DNA from: Osedax fenrisi
Lineage: Eukaryota; Annelida; Polychaeta; Sabellida; Siboglinidae
Direction of reading: 5' to 3'
DNA length: 64,000 nucleotides
Assembly: GCA_964019155.1 (NCBI GenBank)
Contig: OZ025241.1
Location: forward strand, 26,383,059 to 26,447,058
Each line of letters opens with the position of its first letter. The stretch's first letter is position 1. Of the stretch, positions 22,420-35,790 are shown piece by piece. The notes beneath the pieces were generated by a model. It was not told the DNA's origin and did no database searches. It worked only from the letters and a program-made list of their open reading frames with translations. The position numbers and the translations under genes were made by a program.

Positions 22420-24953
22420 TCATACAGCCCAACAAATACGAGTGTCGAACAGGAAACAGTTAAAACATTTCTTTATAGAACTAACCTAATTAACTAGGCA
22501 TATTCCAAAACACAACACATTTATTATTGATGAATACTTCAATGCGCACCTGGAAAAAGATGATGAATACAAATTTTCATTACACAGAACTATAAATCGA
22601 AAGGCAACATACTACATAATTTTCAAGATAATCCTGGACACACGACTCTCCAAATGGTTTTTAATCACACATTTTACCTAACCATTAATAAAAAATAGAA
22701 TTGCGCAAAGAACTGTAGATCCTACAATTCTTTCATTAGCATAGCATCTGATCATCGTTTCATCTCAGCTGAAATACGACTAACTCTCAGAGCCAATAAA
22801 ATAATGGTTTCGTTAGTAAACCTTTTGATTGGACCAAAGTGAATTACGACAATGGTATAACTGAAGTAAAAAAAACAGATTCACAGCTCTCCAAGAAACT
22901 GATACAACTGACTCATCTGCAAACACTAGATATAACTATTTTGAGAAACCATGCAAGGAAGCTGCTAAGAAAGTAATCCCGTTAAAACCAAAACTGAAAA
23001 AAAAGATTACCCTGGGAATCACCTTATATTTACCAAAATCGTGATATTCTCCATTAAGCTGCTAAACTTAAAGATATTGAATGAACCCCTGAAAATATCA
23101 AAAATGTCAAAGAAGCGAAGAACTCTCTTATTAATAATTACCTACTTATGAAAAAGAACAAGCGGGGTATTTAAGCAAGATAAGAGAAATAGAAAACACA
23201 GTCACTAATACAAAATCAGCACTAGCTTGGAAAACGGTTAACGAAGTAAGTGGAAGAAAGCATTTAAATATAGCAAATTAAAAGCAACTATAGTGAAAAA
23301 GAACGCATACAGCTAAGACATGATCACTTCAAAGAAATACTTGGAAAACCGATACTAATTTCATCATATAATGAAAGAACTGAACAAACTATCAATAAAC
23401 TGAATATACAAACTGGGATATTTACCGCATATGAACTGAAAAAAGCGACCAAAAATATTCAAAATGGATAGGCGGTAGGACTAGATGAAATACAAGCCGA
23501 AGTTTTTAAATTAGACTTACATTTTAAGACTATTTCTTACTAGAATCCTACAATAGAGTATATTCTCAAGAAATTATAGAAAGATGGAGAGAAGGTTGTA
23601 TACTTTCTTTCCCTAAAAAGGGAAAGGATTCCACCACTAAGAATTATAGGTGAATAACTCTCAATCGCAGCTAAAATATTCAACCTGATGATACTAAACC
23701 GAATAAGATCCGAAGTTAATTTAATACTACGGAAAAATCAAAATGGCTTTAGGACAAATATATCGACATCGGGGCAAATCCTGACGATACGAAGTATATT
23801 AGAAGGAGTAAAATCTAATCATTTACAAATAACACTTCTTTTCATAGACTTCTCAAAAGATTTCGACTAAATAATCCGTCAAAAAATGAAGATCATTCTG
23901 AGAAAATATAGTATACCAAAAGAAATAATCAATGCCATAATCATGCTGTACATAAACTCTCGCTCCATGGTCAGATCGCCCGATGGGGATACGTCTTTCT
24001 TAGAGATCACCACTGGAGTCCTTCAAGTAGATACACTAGCTCATTTCTTGTTTATTGTATGTCTCGATTATATTCTTAAAAATACCTTATACTAAAAAAC
24101 CGAACTAGATTTCAAACTAACTTAAAAAAGAAGTAGACGTTATCGATAGCAGGATCCTGCTGCATACATAACAGACATTGACTATGCCGATGAAATAGCT
24201 GTTATAACTGATAAATTGACGTATGCGAAAACATCGCTATACCAAATTGAGGAAATAGCAGTTGATATAGGTCTCAAATTGAGTACTGATGACTGAATAT
24301 ATGAGCTACAATCTGATTAACGATATAAAAATGATGAGTAGAAACAGCCACTGTATAAAACAGGTTACTAATTTCAAATACATCGGCAGCTATATTGTAT
24401 CTACAGAAAGAGATATAAATATCAGAATAGCCCAAGCCTGGTCAACACTGAACAGCATGAACACTATCTGGAAATCAAAATATTAGATAATCTCAAAAGA
24501 AACTTTTTCAGATCAGCGATAGAATCTATACTTCTATGTGGCTCTATAACATGTAGGATTACACCTACACTAACATAAACTCTAGAGAAAAAAGTGGATG
24601 GAGAATATAATCGCATGCTAAGGGATGCTTTAAACAAATCATGGAGGTTACATGTGACAAATAAAGAGCTATAAGATAGAATACCCAAAATTACAGTATT
24701 TTACCAGAACATAGATTACGATTCACTGGACACTGTTAGAGAAGTAAAAGTGAACTGGTAAGCGTTTTACTTCTCTGGCAACCGCTCCATGGTCAACGGC
24801 CCCGAGGATGACCAGCAAAAACTTGTATTGATCAACTGAGCGTAGATACTGGATGCACCCTAAGTGAATTACCAAACATGATGAGTTATAGATAAGGATG
24901 AAGAAGACGTGTCATGGACTGCCGAGCAAGCTCCACATGGTAAGGTAAGGTAA
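22420..24953 (+). pseudogene. RTE-like LINE, heavily decayed copy
   Basis: The reading starts inside an endonuclease (PTNTSVEQETVKTFL, FNAHLEKDDEYKFSLHR, SDHRFIS in broken frames). It continues through an RT with RRWREG-like ERWREGCILSFPKKG, KNQNGFRTNISTSGQIL, TLLFIDFSKDFD (motif A, one change) and DYADE-type remains. It ends in the C-terminal codons CRASSTW followed by TAA and GGTAAGGTAA. The protein matches the intact copy at 57.6-59.4 kb almost block by block. More than ten stops or frame breaks make it dead. Confidence 0.85.
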
Positions 24954-24959
24954 TATTAT

Positions 24960-25351
24960 GCCTGGATCATTAACGCAGCAATACAGAAGAAACTACAAGA
25001 AATTAAAAATAAATCACATAAAAGATGCTTGGCATAAAAAACCTGAAAAAAGGATGAAAGTGTATGTAAAATAGAAGATGATAGAAATAATCAGCAAATA
25101 TGATAATCTGTAAGTAACAGTCTGTTACATATGATCAAACGACGTAAATTAAAATGGTACGGGCATATATCCAGAAATTATGGTCTAGGAAAACGATAAT
25201 GCAATGCATGCTTGAAGATTCGCGAAAGCAAGGTCATCCAAATATTCAATGTTTCGACAATATATGTGATTGGACTAAGATGAACGCGAACCAACTATTG
25301 CACAAAATCCACGATCGCGATGGCTGGAGACAATATGTTGTTAAGGCCTAA
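24960..25351 (+). pseudogene. C-terminal fragment of another RT LINE
   Basis: After a broken start, one frame reads IKRRKLKWYGHISRN, then DSRKQGHPNIQ, CDWTKMNANQLLHKI and DRDGWRQYVV before a TAA at about 25350. The pattern RRKLKWYGH...GHPNIQ...DRDGWR is typical of C-terminal ends of RTE-like LINE RTs. It differs from the family just upstream, so it is a separate, strongly 5'-truncated insertion next to it. Confidence 0.7.
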
Positions 25352-28300
25352 TTCAAAGAACTAATTTTATTCCTGCGATTTCCGAATAACTGGACTAAAA
25401 ATAAAGGTAAGTATATATATTTTGTAAAAATATTAATTTTAATACAATTGTGAAATAAAAAAAATGGAATTTTGCAAAATTAATTTTTTAAAATATTTTG
25501 TCAAAAAAAACATGAACAAAATCGCAAACAAATATTTTAACTTTTTTTTTGTATTAATTCCTTAGTACATTTTATATATTATAAATTTCATAATGCAATC
25601 CTGAATATATCTAAGTAAATATTATACTTCTTAACTTAAATTTTTTTTAAATGATAACATTTCTGTGTTCATTTTTAAAAGAACGTCGGCACCCCTAAAA
25701 ATATCCCAAATATTTTGAAATTTTGTTTATGTTGATATATATAACAATTAAAATAACCTCAAATTTGATTACAACTCCATTTATAATGTATCGTTGTAAT
25801 CACCCTATGAGGGTGTGTTAATGTACGACGTCGTACGTCGTACATTGTATATATGACTTGATATGTTGATTCGAGTGATATATGTCAATACCTCCTATAA
25901 CCTCTGAGATTATAGGAGGTCTTGTATATGTAGGAAAATAATAATGTATGTTAGTAAACTACAATTGTAATTTACAATTCTATAGGGATACTTTATACAA
26001 ATCTAGAGCCGTCGATTTGTATGTTTTACAATAAACTATACATTTATGGATAGAGCCAAGATATCCTATAATCTCGAGGTTATCGGAGGTCTTGCTTAGC
26101 AAGTTGCTAGAGCGTTTTAACTATATTTCATAAATTGAACTGAATTTATTGGATATTGGAGGTTGTAAATTACTCTTGTTTTATTATCTTTGGTAATTTA
26201 TTTGTATTCCATAAATACTGTTTTTAATTTTATACTATATTTACTGGTACTCTAAATATATGTTTAAAATGATGTATGATGGTAAGTTTAATATTTAGTT
26301 ATATATTAATATGTACAATATTCATGTAATTTAAAATTATCACAATACAATCATTTTAATTAGATAATAGTTACTAAAATGAGACGTTAAAATGTCGAAG
26401 TTTCAAACTTAGTTAGCCGCTGAATTAAAAAAAATGTGAGATTTTCTTAGATTAGTCACTTAACCCATTTTAGTGTCACTAAAATATTTAAGTGCAACTG
26501 TTATTTCACACTGGCTCGCATGCAAATATTGTCTCTAATAATTATAGCTAATTCATTATATGATATAACTTATATCTAATATTAAATTATCTCGCAGAAG
26601 GCCGCCGATTGTTATTATAAGATTGTCTGAGTTAAAGGTGGAGGTACTTATATATATGCACTATTACACATTTTTCAGTGCACATTATAAGCAGTATAAG
26701 ATATTTTATAGTAACACAATATTTTAAAGGCTCACTTGTGTATATAATCATTATATACACAAGTGACTCACTTGAAGTGAGCCTATAAATTATAATAATC
26801 ATTATTATAATGCAGTTAAAAAAAAGCAAAATAAAACCAAACCAAATAAATCAAATAACCCCAAAATAAAAATTGAATTCTTACATTCTAATAATAATAA
26901 TCGTCGGCCTGCTTGGAGATTCACGCTAATATTTAATACATGAATTGCATAAGTCCTATAAATAACGAAATAATTAATTTAAATACATCGCGAAATTAAA
27001 TTTCAACTTTAATATATATATTTGAGTTACAATCAAAAAGGACAAGTTGAGTTGCAAATGTTAAATTTTAAAACTATCGACGGACATCGTATCGGGGGAG
27101 ATGATCAAAAAAGTACGAGTTGAGGTGCAAAGTTTAAATTTTAAATGCAAAATAAATTTGTATAGGCTCACTTTAGGAAGTAAATGCAGCTAAAAAAACC
27201 AAACAGGACAAAACTAAACCAATTAAACCAAATAACCCACAAATATCTATACAAAATATATTTATATAGTATTAACTCGTATTTCAAATATGTCCTTTAA
27301 CCCTCAACTCGTCCTTTTTGATCGTCTCCCATTACTGATATATGATTAATTACTTGCTTACCGGTTGGTCACAGGAGGGATTTGAAATGCAGCAATTAAA
27401 CATATTTTATCCATATCTCACGGTCCACAGTCCAATGTATTTTCGAGAAGTAGATCACCGATATCACTAGTTGTCCATGAATATTGAAATTAATTATCAA
27501 TAGTCTACATTAAGTAGTAGTAACTGATTTAGTAAGTTATTATTATTTTTTTAAATAAGAATAATTTTTGTATCATTCACGTTTTACATTCAATTCATAT
27601 TCATTATTCATTATTTTTGAAATTGTATTATTTAATTTGTGTTCAAAATACCAATAATTAAATTAGGGTATTCATTATTCGGGTTCATTTACATCACTAA
27701 TACATACATACGTATCTCGTAGTATCCCATATTTTAAAGTTTATTTTCGATTATAGAACTATATAATCCAATTAATAATAAGAAATAACATAATAAATTG
27801 TATTAGGATTTCATTAATCTTTATATCAATATGTCATTTAATATTATAAAAAAGAATAAAATATTTATACAACAACAACAAAATGAGATTAATTAATAAA
27901 ACAGTATACACAATCTATATAAATTTTATAATACCGATATGTTATGAAAAATTTTTAATTATAAGTAAATATTATTTAATTAATACATATCTCTTAATGT
28001 TATGCATATAATATTTAATAAAAACTTACAAATCCACATATGAAATAAATTTGAACTGAATACAAAATAAATTATTACAATATAAGAAATAAATGCACTT
28101 ATTGAACACATAAAACAAACAGTAAATTACACAAAATGAACATATATGTTATTAAACTTTGGAATAATTAGAACAAACTCTGTAAAAATCTAAAATATAA
28201 TTGATTTAAAAAATATATAAAACTTTATAAAAAAGTATTAGTTCATTAATACAGTTTAATTATTAGCACTCGTTATTTTAATTGTAATATAAACATCAGC

Positions 28301-28418
28301 TAACTTATTCTAACTTATTGTTTTCTATTTTTATTGTCTATATAATTTAACATTTTTGTTTTCGTTTTATTATACGTAATTTTATTTATTAACAATGTTA
28401 TATTATTATTTTATTGGA
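25352..28418. other. AT-rich spacer with small hairpins and a hAT-like end
   Basis: No gene is visible. A TACGACGTCGTACGTCGTAC palindrome lies at about 25824. A compact inverted repeat is at 26729-26783. A TTCATTTACATCACTA end near 27680 resembles a hAT TIR but I find no partner. Two stretches, about 26800-26880 and 27190-27240, share a TGCAG-TAAAAAAA-CCAAA-rich block. Confidence 0.45.
26733..26765. repeat. Perfect 16-bp inverted repeat with one central base
   Basis: CACTTGTGTATATAAT (26733-26748) pairs with 26750-26765. GGCTCACTT just before it and AAGTGAGCC just after it (26774-26782) extend the symmetry. Confidence 0.9.
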
Positions 28419-29394
28419 GAGTATACTCAAAGATTTTCCAAAGGAAAGATATTGCACTCCCTATCTATCTCTAGTACCTCGAAATGTAAATTTAAAATGA
28501 AAAAACAATATTAACACTAGATGGCGAAATAGTATATGAAATGTTAAATCATGTGATATTTTTATTTAAATTTCTTGTTTTCTAATTATATACATACATT
28601 TAAAATCATTACAATATAATACAATACATGTAGTTTTTTTTAATATTAGATTTATAACAATATATTTATCATTTATTTTATTTGTTTATATTAAATATAA
28701 CTAATCAGTGTATTCTATTGTTATATAATTATATTATCATTTTAAAATCATGTAAATACATATTATAATACAATATACACAAAGATTTTGCGCAGCAAAG
28801 ATATAACACTCCCTATGCATGCAACGTAATTTAGTAATATCCCTAACCGCTGCTAGCAGTAGTATCGAAATCACTGAAATAGATTTAGGTTCGGCTCTGT
28901 TTGCATACAACAATGTTTTCATTGTTCTATTAAATTACATGCAATATAAATTAGCTTTTACTCACTAAATATATACGTATAGCATTTAAAATATACATAT
29001 CATATTTGTTTGTTATATATTAGTAATGAACACTTAGTTTTCATTATATAAATATTAATTTAAAGCATATTATTTAACATTTTAAAAGTGTATAGTTAAA
29101 TACGAATTTACATTATAAACAACACGTAGATCCTAAAAGTAACCCGCTATAGGTGGCACCAGGGTATTTTGTATACAAATTCGAATTACACGATTTCGCG
29201 TGAGTGTTATATCTTTCCTTCGGAAAATCTTTGATATACATATATATTGTATATAATTTATTATTTACTATTACAATAAATATAGAAATGTCTTATTATC
29301 TGAATAATACCGCTAGATGGCAATATCGAATTATTAGGTGACACAAATATACACAAGTGCAATATCTTTCCTTTGGAAAATCTTTGGTATACTC
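28419..29394. mobile_element. Nested inverted-repeat (MITE-like) elements
   Basis: An outer pair of about 38 bp (28420-28456, with AAAGATTTTCCAAAGG, and 29355-29392, its complement with one or two changes) encloses an inner pair (28774-28812 and 29201-29240) made of the same terminal motif. A further minus-orientation copy of the motif occurs at about 31160-31195. No reading frame is supported inside. Nested insertion of one MITE into another of the same family would explain it. Confidence 0.7.
29017..29235. repeat. About 220-bp repeat, second copy at 31005-31190
   Basis: Both copies start TATTAGTAATGAA and share TTTTCATTTTAAAAGTG-like and TATAAACAACACRTAG blocks. Both end in the GTGAGNGTTATATNTTTCCTT terminus of the MITE-like family. 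Similarity is moderate, so the copies are old. Confidence 0.7.
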
Positions 29395-29587
29395 TTATTA
29401 GAGTATAGCCTATTTGTGAGTATAGATTATGAGATAATCTCATATACTCTCCTTCTAGCAGAACTTTTATTTGCTACATTTTATTTACTTTCTGAACTAA
29501 ATAAACTATTTTCATTCAGTAAGTGCAGTTCATAAATCTAATAAAAGTAATTGTAATTTCAAATGTGTATCTAGTAGATACTATCTA

Positions 29588-29589
<2 letters not shown>

Positions 29590-29652
<63 letters not shown>
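29590..29652. repeat. TA dinucleotide tract
   Basis: About 60 bp of uninterrupted TA repeats. Confidence 0.95.
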
Positions 29653-29658
<6 letters not shown>

Positions 29659-29825
29659 GTTCCAGTACTATGCTTTTTTAAAACTACTTTGATATTGGAA
29701 TGATAAATAGTAGTCTCAAAAATAATGATTATTTGAAACCGATGTTAATTCAGATATTTACCTACAATTAATGAGCGGCTTATTTTTTAAAAATTCAATT
29801 TTTTTTAATATTATGTTAAGGGTAA

Positions 29826-30985
29826 TGGGTATCCCGCTACCAGTATCTCAAGAAATATTTGCTAGAAAGCTATTTTCTAGCAAGTTATAGTGGGATACCT
29901 AGTGTTGTTAAAAAACGCGTTTTTTATTAATGTTTGTTTAAAACATGTTTTGAACGGTTTTTTTTCGTTTTTAATACGTTTTATTCGTTTTTTAACCGAT
30001 TTTTTCTGTTACAAAAAATAAAATTATTTAAATAAAGTAGATATGTTGTTAAATAATAAAAGAATAATAAAGTAAGTACATATTAAGAATAATCAGTAAT
30101 AATTCAAATAATATATTATCTGTATTATTAGCATCATTAAATCATATTGTCATATTATACATTAGTATCACAATTATAATAATTATAATATTTATTTTGT
30201 TACAATATAACACTGAGTATTTCTGTATTATTTAATGTTATAGATATATGTACATTATATAATTAATATTATAAAAGCTGTATGAACTTTCATATTTATT
30301 TTATAATAAATTATTATAAATAATAAAGTAAAATTAGATTTCTTTTATGTTCTGATATAATAAATTATATAATAATTTATATTATAAACTTTCATATTTC
30401 TTTTATATATTAATATATTATTATTAAAAAAATATGAAAATTCCATAGATATAAAGAAAGTATTCTATTCTTTCTTTATATAGATGGAAAATTCATACTA
30501 TTTTTGTATATAATATTAAACATAATATATATTAGTATACAATTATTATATCAAAACATAAAAGAAATCTAATTTAACTTTATTATAATAATAATATTAT
30601 ATTTTTATACATTTATTTTATACATTTATAAATATTCATTCATTTTTCAATTATTATACAATTTATTATATCAAAAAAAAGAGCAGATAAATTATTATTT
30701 GTAAAATTAAATTTAAATTTAAATTTAAATATTAACCATTAAATAAATATATGTATAAATGTATGATTCTTGTTTTTTTCTGTTTTTTTCATTTTTTATT
30801 CCATGTTTAAAACTGTTTAAAACGCGTTTAAAACGTGTTTTTTATTAACTCACAACACTATCCCGGATACCCCATTCAAAGTTACTATATTTCCGGCAAT
30901 TTGCTGAAAAGTAAGGAGGTATCCCACTACAATTGTAGTTAACTTGCTAGAAAATCACTTTCTAGCAAACATTTCAGGACATTAT
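29826..30985. repeat. Palindromic repeat split by a hAT-like insertion
   Basis: On the left, GGTATCCCGCTA...TAGTGGGATACC (29826-29899) contains the hairpin TTGCTAGAAA-GCTA-TTTTCTAGCAA. On the right (30896-30975) the same GGTATCCCACTA, TTGCTAGAAAATCA and CTTTCTAGCAAAC blocks recur. The hAT-like element at 29900-30860 lies between them, so it probably inserted in an older palindromic repeat. Confidence 0.6.
29900..30860. mobile_element. Non-autonomous hAT-like element, family A, copy 1
   Basis: The left end is TAGTGTTGTTAAAAAACG and the right end is the matching CACAACACTA. The sub-termini TTTAAAACATGTTTT and AACGCGTTTAAAACG repeat the CGTTTT theme. Internal sequence is A/T with no frame. It shares its whole length with 48741-49641. 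The flanks GGGATACC and CGGATACC differ by one base, but three bases separate the right TIR from its copy, so the target duplication is imperfect here. Confidence 0.75.
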
Positions 30986-31289
30986 TACCGGAAATACTAT
31001 TTTTATATATTAGTAATGAAAACTTTGTTTTCATAATACAAATAATAATGTAAACCATATTATTTTTCATTTTAAAAGTGCATAGTTTGATATGAATTTA
31101 TATTATAAACAACACATAGTTCCGAAAATGTACCCTATATAGAATTACACAATTTTGCGTGAGAGTTATATATTTCCTTAGAAAAATATTTGGTATTACT
31201 ATATAATATATAGTATATATAAAATTAATATTATTAAATTTATCGATATTTTAATGTTATAACTAATATAAATATAATTATATTTACAG

Positions 31290-31378
31290 GTGAAACTAAT
31301 GATACATCCAAAATACAGAAAAATTATACTTTCATTCAGATTCAAGATGATGGGCATAATTTGAAGTGCAATATATTG
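31290..31378 (+). CDS. Micro-exon gene, exon 1 of the visible set
   Basis: An 89-nt exon is framed by TATTTACAG and GTAAGC. After two leading bases it reads ETNDTSKIQKNYTFIQ then IQDDGHNLKCNIL without a stop. It ends at phase 0, which fits the next exon. Earlier exons must exist, since it begins inside a codon, but I could not identify them in the repeat-rich DNA upstream. I do not recognise the protein. The peptide is polar and has no motif I can name. Confidence 0.6.
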
Positions 31379-31455
31379 GTAAGCGCTTCTATTAGCCTCT
31401 CATATTTCATTATATTTACATATCATGCATACATCATGCATTATTTATTCATTAG

Positions 31456-31504
31456 AATGTAACCTATGCTGAAATCAAACGAGTTTGGGATAGTCAATTC
31501 ACCG
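31456..31504 (+). CDS. Micro-exon gene, exon 2
   Basis: A 49-nt exon lies between TTCATTAG and GTAAGTG, a near-consensus donor. It reads NVTYAEIKRVWDSQFT and ends at phase 1. The intron before it is only 77 nt. The phase joins exactly to exon 3, where the split codon becomes GAT (Asp). Confidence 0.6.
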
Positions 31505-32244
31505 GTAAGTGAAACATTCTAATTTAATTATTATCATTTATTTAAAATATGTAAATAAGTCACTTTCACTTATACATATATGTATTAAGTGGTCGTATAG
31601 AGACTTTTATATTTAATTTGGTTACAATTTATGAGTAATTATATAATAAATATTGTGTTAAATTTTCATTTAATAATCTGTCTTATAAGTACAAAAATAA
31701 TTAACCAGCCTTTCTAATAAAAATAAAAAATATTCAAAAAAATGTATTAATGTATAACTATATATTTTAGTAAAATTGTATAGGTAGTATATAATAAGTA
31801 TAATATCGATTTACATATATACATAAATAGCAAACACAGCATGTCAGAATTGTATAATGTAATTTACAAATATAACCCTATTTACACATTTTTCATATCA
31901 ATTGACAAATTATAAAGAATATCACTAAATTATATTTAATTCTCAAAGTAAGCAGATTGTTCGAATAGTGAACAAAATTACATTGCATATTTATACAAAT
32001 AAATAGCAGTCTACTTAATTATAATGTCTACTATTTTATTATTTATTTGAACAATTTAGATATTTAATTAGAAATAATGTACTTGTATAGGTACATTTTA
32101 TATACATGTATTGGTTAAAGTAAACTTATCGCATCATGTTTAAGATAATTTGTGGTAAGGATAAAATGCATATATTTTAAATATTTTATAAAATTAACTT
32201 TATCAAAGTATTATTTATTAATATATATATTATTAATTTAATAG

Positions 32245-32273
32245 ATTATGAAGATGAAAATAGTGAATCAGAT
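32245..32273 (+). CDS. Micro-exon gene, exon 3 (29 nt)
   Basis: A 29-nt exon lies between TTTAATAG and GTAAGT. Joined to the phase-1 base of exon 2 it reads D-YEDENSESD, an acidic stretch, and ends at phase 0. A hAT-like MITE sits in the next intron at 32368-32521. Confidence 0.55.
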
Positions 32274-32367
32274 GTAAGTTTATTTTAATATTAATATTAT
32301 ATTATACATAATATTTATAAGTTGATATTTTAATAGAACATATATTTAACTGCACATGTGTTATTAT

Positions 32368-32521
32368 TAGGGGTGCTGGAAAGATGGTGTGTATGTAGGT
32401 TGGGTTTAGACCAACCAATCAAAATATATTGTGTGGTAAAAGTGGGGGGACCAATACATAGGAGGTCCCCCTAGATTTTAAAGGATATGTCCCCCCATCC
32501 CCACCTATTGCAGCGCCCCTA
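32368..32521. mobile_element. hAT-like MITE, family B, copy 1
   Basis: The 154-bp element starts TAGGGGTGCTGG and ends TGCAGCGCCCCTA. It is flanked by a perfect 8-bp target duplication GTTATTAT (32360-32367 and 32522-32529). A related copy in the other orientation is at 51399-51545. The inside is G/C-rich with GGGGGGACC runs. Eight-base duplications and TAGGG-type ends are marks of hAT transposons. Confidence 0.9.
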
Positions 32522-32950
32522 GTTATTATAATGAATAATATATGTTCTATTAAAATATCAACTTATAAATATATTTTTATAGTAATAATAATAATTATTT
32601 TGAGTTAAGTAAATTAAAATAGTTAGATAATAAATATATTTAGATGATTAGTATAAAGAATAAAATCACAATATTAAAATTTTTACAACAAAATTTAAAT
32701 ATCTTCCCAATCCGATAAGTTAAGTATATATATATATATAAATGATTCTATTAAATAGGTCAATAAAATCTATCAAATTTAAATTTACTTTAATAATTTA
32801 TATATCAAAAATGTATTTTTATTATTAGTATAATTTTATATGATGTAATTTAATTATTATAATTTATTTAATATAAATTGAAATAAAATGATTGCAGATC
32901 ATTATATATATATATATATGTTAAAAAAGTAATATTCTATAATTCCATAG

Positions 32951-32995
32951 GGTGAAAACTATGATTTATATAGAGTAAATTATCCTTTTACAAAG
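32951..32995 (+). CDS. Micro-exon gene, exon 4
   Basis: A 45-nt, phase-0 exon lies between TTCCATAG and GTTAGT. It reads GENYDLYRVNYPFTK. Four consecutive short exons with matching phase make a real spliced gene likely, though no family is recognised. Confidence 0.55.
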
Positions 32996-33457
32996 GTTAG
33001 TAAAAATAGTAATATATATTTAATATATTTTAAAGTATATTTATACTTACTAACAATGTAAGTATTGCAACATGTTATTCATATAATCTATTATCAGTGA
33101 ATATAAACGTACCTAATTTTTAAGATTTCTAAATAGTATCAGGAAGTATCGGATGTATAGTATGTTTAATAATAAATTAAAATATATAAGCATACAAAGA
33201 TAAATATTGTTGAATGACTATAAATAAATGTGCGACTGATATTTATTAGATTTTGTATAATCACTTATAAATAGCACAATATCCACTAATATAATATTAA
33301 TAATAATAATACATTTTTTTTAAAGTATTTAATAATCACTATATTTGTCACCTCCTGATCCTTCTTAAGGCACATCTGTACTACATAGCTTATACTACTA
33401 CTGTTCAGTATAATTACATAGTATTATGTTACATAGGTGATGAGGAGGATGATAGCT

Positions 33458-33751
<294 letters not shown>

Positions 33752-33854
33752 TAGACAGAGCGAACTGAATGACATCATCACTACCAATAGCATTATGCTT
33801 AGTCTACAGAGCTACTCTAGTTGTTCACTTCTATGTTCACTATTCAACTAGATC

Positions 33855-33975
33855 ATTTCCATTATCTGGTCCCTCACAGTTATTTATAACATGTACAAGT
33901 CTATGACTTCTTGATGGGTCCATTTGTATTGTATTCAACATATGAGATTTCAATGAATTATTAACATGCACTAAT
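33855..33975 (+). mobile_element. SINE family 2, 3' fragment
   Basis: The block from TGGTCCCTCACAGTTAT to TTTGTATTG and the following ATTTCAATGAATTATTA tail matches the body of the SINE at 20053-20382. The tRNA-like head is missing, as expected for a 5'-truncated copy. Confidence 0.7.
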
Positions 33976-35790
33976 TTATGTTCAATCACAGAATACATTT
34001 ACCTGCATCATTTCTGTTATCCAGTCTAATGCGGTTAGTTGATATCTATTTATTTATGTATTCCATACGTATATGTATACACGTTTATAAATATACGTGT
34101 GTGTAAATGGGTAGTTATTTTATTTAACAACTTTCCGAATGACTAAATTAATTTTTTGTTACGAATGAGTTATTTTAAATTAGTTTTAATAACAATTTTT
34201 ATAATCACGCATATTCATACAAACATAAACTATAGGCAATTACAACTCATCTCACGTCTCTTTAGTACTGGCATCAGCTTACATACACATGATAGTAGCT
34301 GAATTATGGGCAGTTACTTTCTCTATGTATACTTTTTATATATATATATATATATATTATTTAATTTTGATTAAATCATTATTTTATTTTCGATACATAC
34401 GGATAATTCCAACAATAGACTACAATTTAATCATTTTAAAAATAATAAAAGTACACGTGTTTAACAATATAATATATTAATGTATATAATAATACATGAT
34501 TCTTCGTTGGTCATACTGATGATTTGTTTTTTTCTCCTCCGTTATAATGTTTATTGCAGAATAACATATTCGTTCAGAAAAAATAGTTGTAGTGGAGCAA
34601 GTCAATTCATAGCATGCTATTTATTCAAATACATACATCTCTAATATGTATATGAGCATTATATATTCACGTATAGGTTACTACCAGAGAAATGGAAACA
34701 AGAAAAATCAGTTATTCCATAGTTAGTAATTATTATATTTAATTTAGACGTAATTAAAAAAAATAATTCTATCTTTGTATGTAATTCTAATTAATATTTG
34801 TTAATCTCTAGGGAAGCAAAAAGTTATTAAATAGTTCAAAATGTCACAGAAAATATCTTGGAAATTTATACGGTTACATATACTACTGGAATAATTATAT
34901 AAATTATTATGTTAGGTTATATTCTTATTATTGGAGTATTTAATGCATTATTATAATGATATAAATTTACATATTATTTGTTTAATAACTTATATTTAAC
35001 TAGAGTTCTTATTTTCAAATAAATAAATCATAGTCGAATCTTGGATTGTAATTTAATAATAATTGCATATGTATTGCACAGGGAATATATTAGCTGACAT
35101 CTAGTTCTACTAGTATTACTAATGTAAAATTAGTCTTGATTTCATCGTGTTTTATAAATAATACGATATATATATATTAACTCGTTTAGTGATGAGTTTC
35201 ATAGATTATAATCACACTGATAATGTACGTCTATATACGTCATTAAGGCAGTGCTAAAAGATCAAATGCGATATATTGTATATAATATTACGCGTAGAGA
35301 TTTCACCTAATTTTTCACACCAAAAAAACAGCCCTATATTGCCCTATATATACTTGTTAGCTACAATATTGTCCTCATTTGTATAGCCCGATATCTTTTA
35401 ACATCAACATCTGATAGTTTCATTGTGAACTGCTATACCGATAGCGCGTAGGTCGATGCACACCTTATACGCGTGCGTTTATATATAAACTACCTATTCA
35501 ATCTCTTACTTGCCTAATATCGGGTAAATGTATAAAATGAATAAACAATGATGTATAGACCGATATCGGGTTGTATTTTGTTTGTTTTGAAGGACCCTTA
35601 AGGGGATACCTCAGAGTAAAATAAGTTAAAAACAAACACAAAATATCATAATGGAATATTAATTAATGTAGTGTTATTTAGTATATGTCAAAAAATTAAA
35701 AATTAAATCGATTTAGAAATAGCATAGAAAAGATTTTTTTATAATACATTTATGTAAATATATAATAAATAAAATAGTATACAATATATA
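33976..35790. other. AT-rich spacer, nothing else certain
   Basis: Apart from the possible last exon at 34560-34586 I see no gene. A patch at 35330-35580 with two short CCGATATC boxes is a little richer in G/C, but no frame is open through it. Confidence 0.4.
34560..34586 (+). CDS. Possible last exon of the micro-exon gene
   Basis: After a strong pyrimidine-rich acceptor (TTTTTTTCTCCTCCG... TTGCAG) the phase-0 reading is NNIFVQKK followed by TAG. The phase fits exon 4. The coding part is too short to prove. The 1.56 kb intron would include the (GA)n tract and a SINE fragment. Confidence 0.35.
   Translation, partial: NNIFVQKK

Noticed and set aside
27655..27697. hAT-like right end TTCATTTACATCACTA
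   Set aside because: No matching left end was found within 1 kb, so no element can be delimited.
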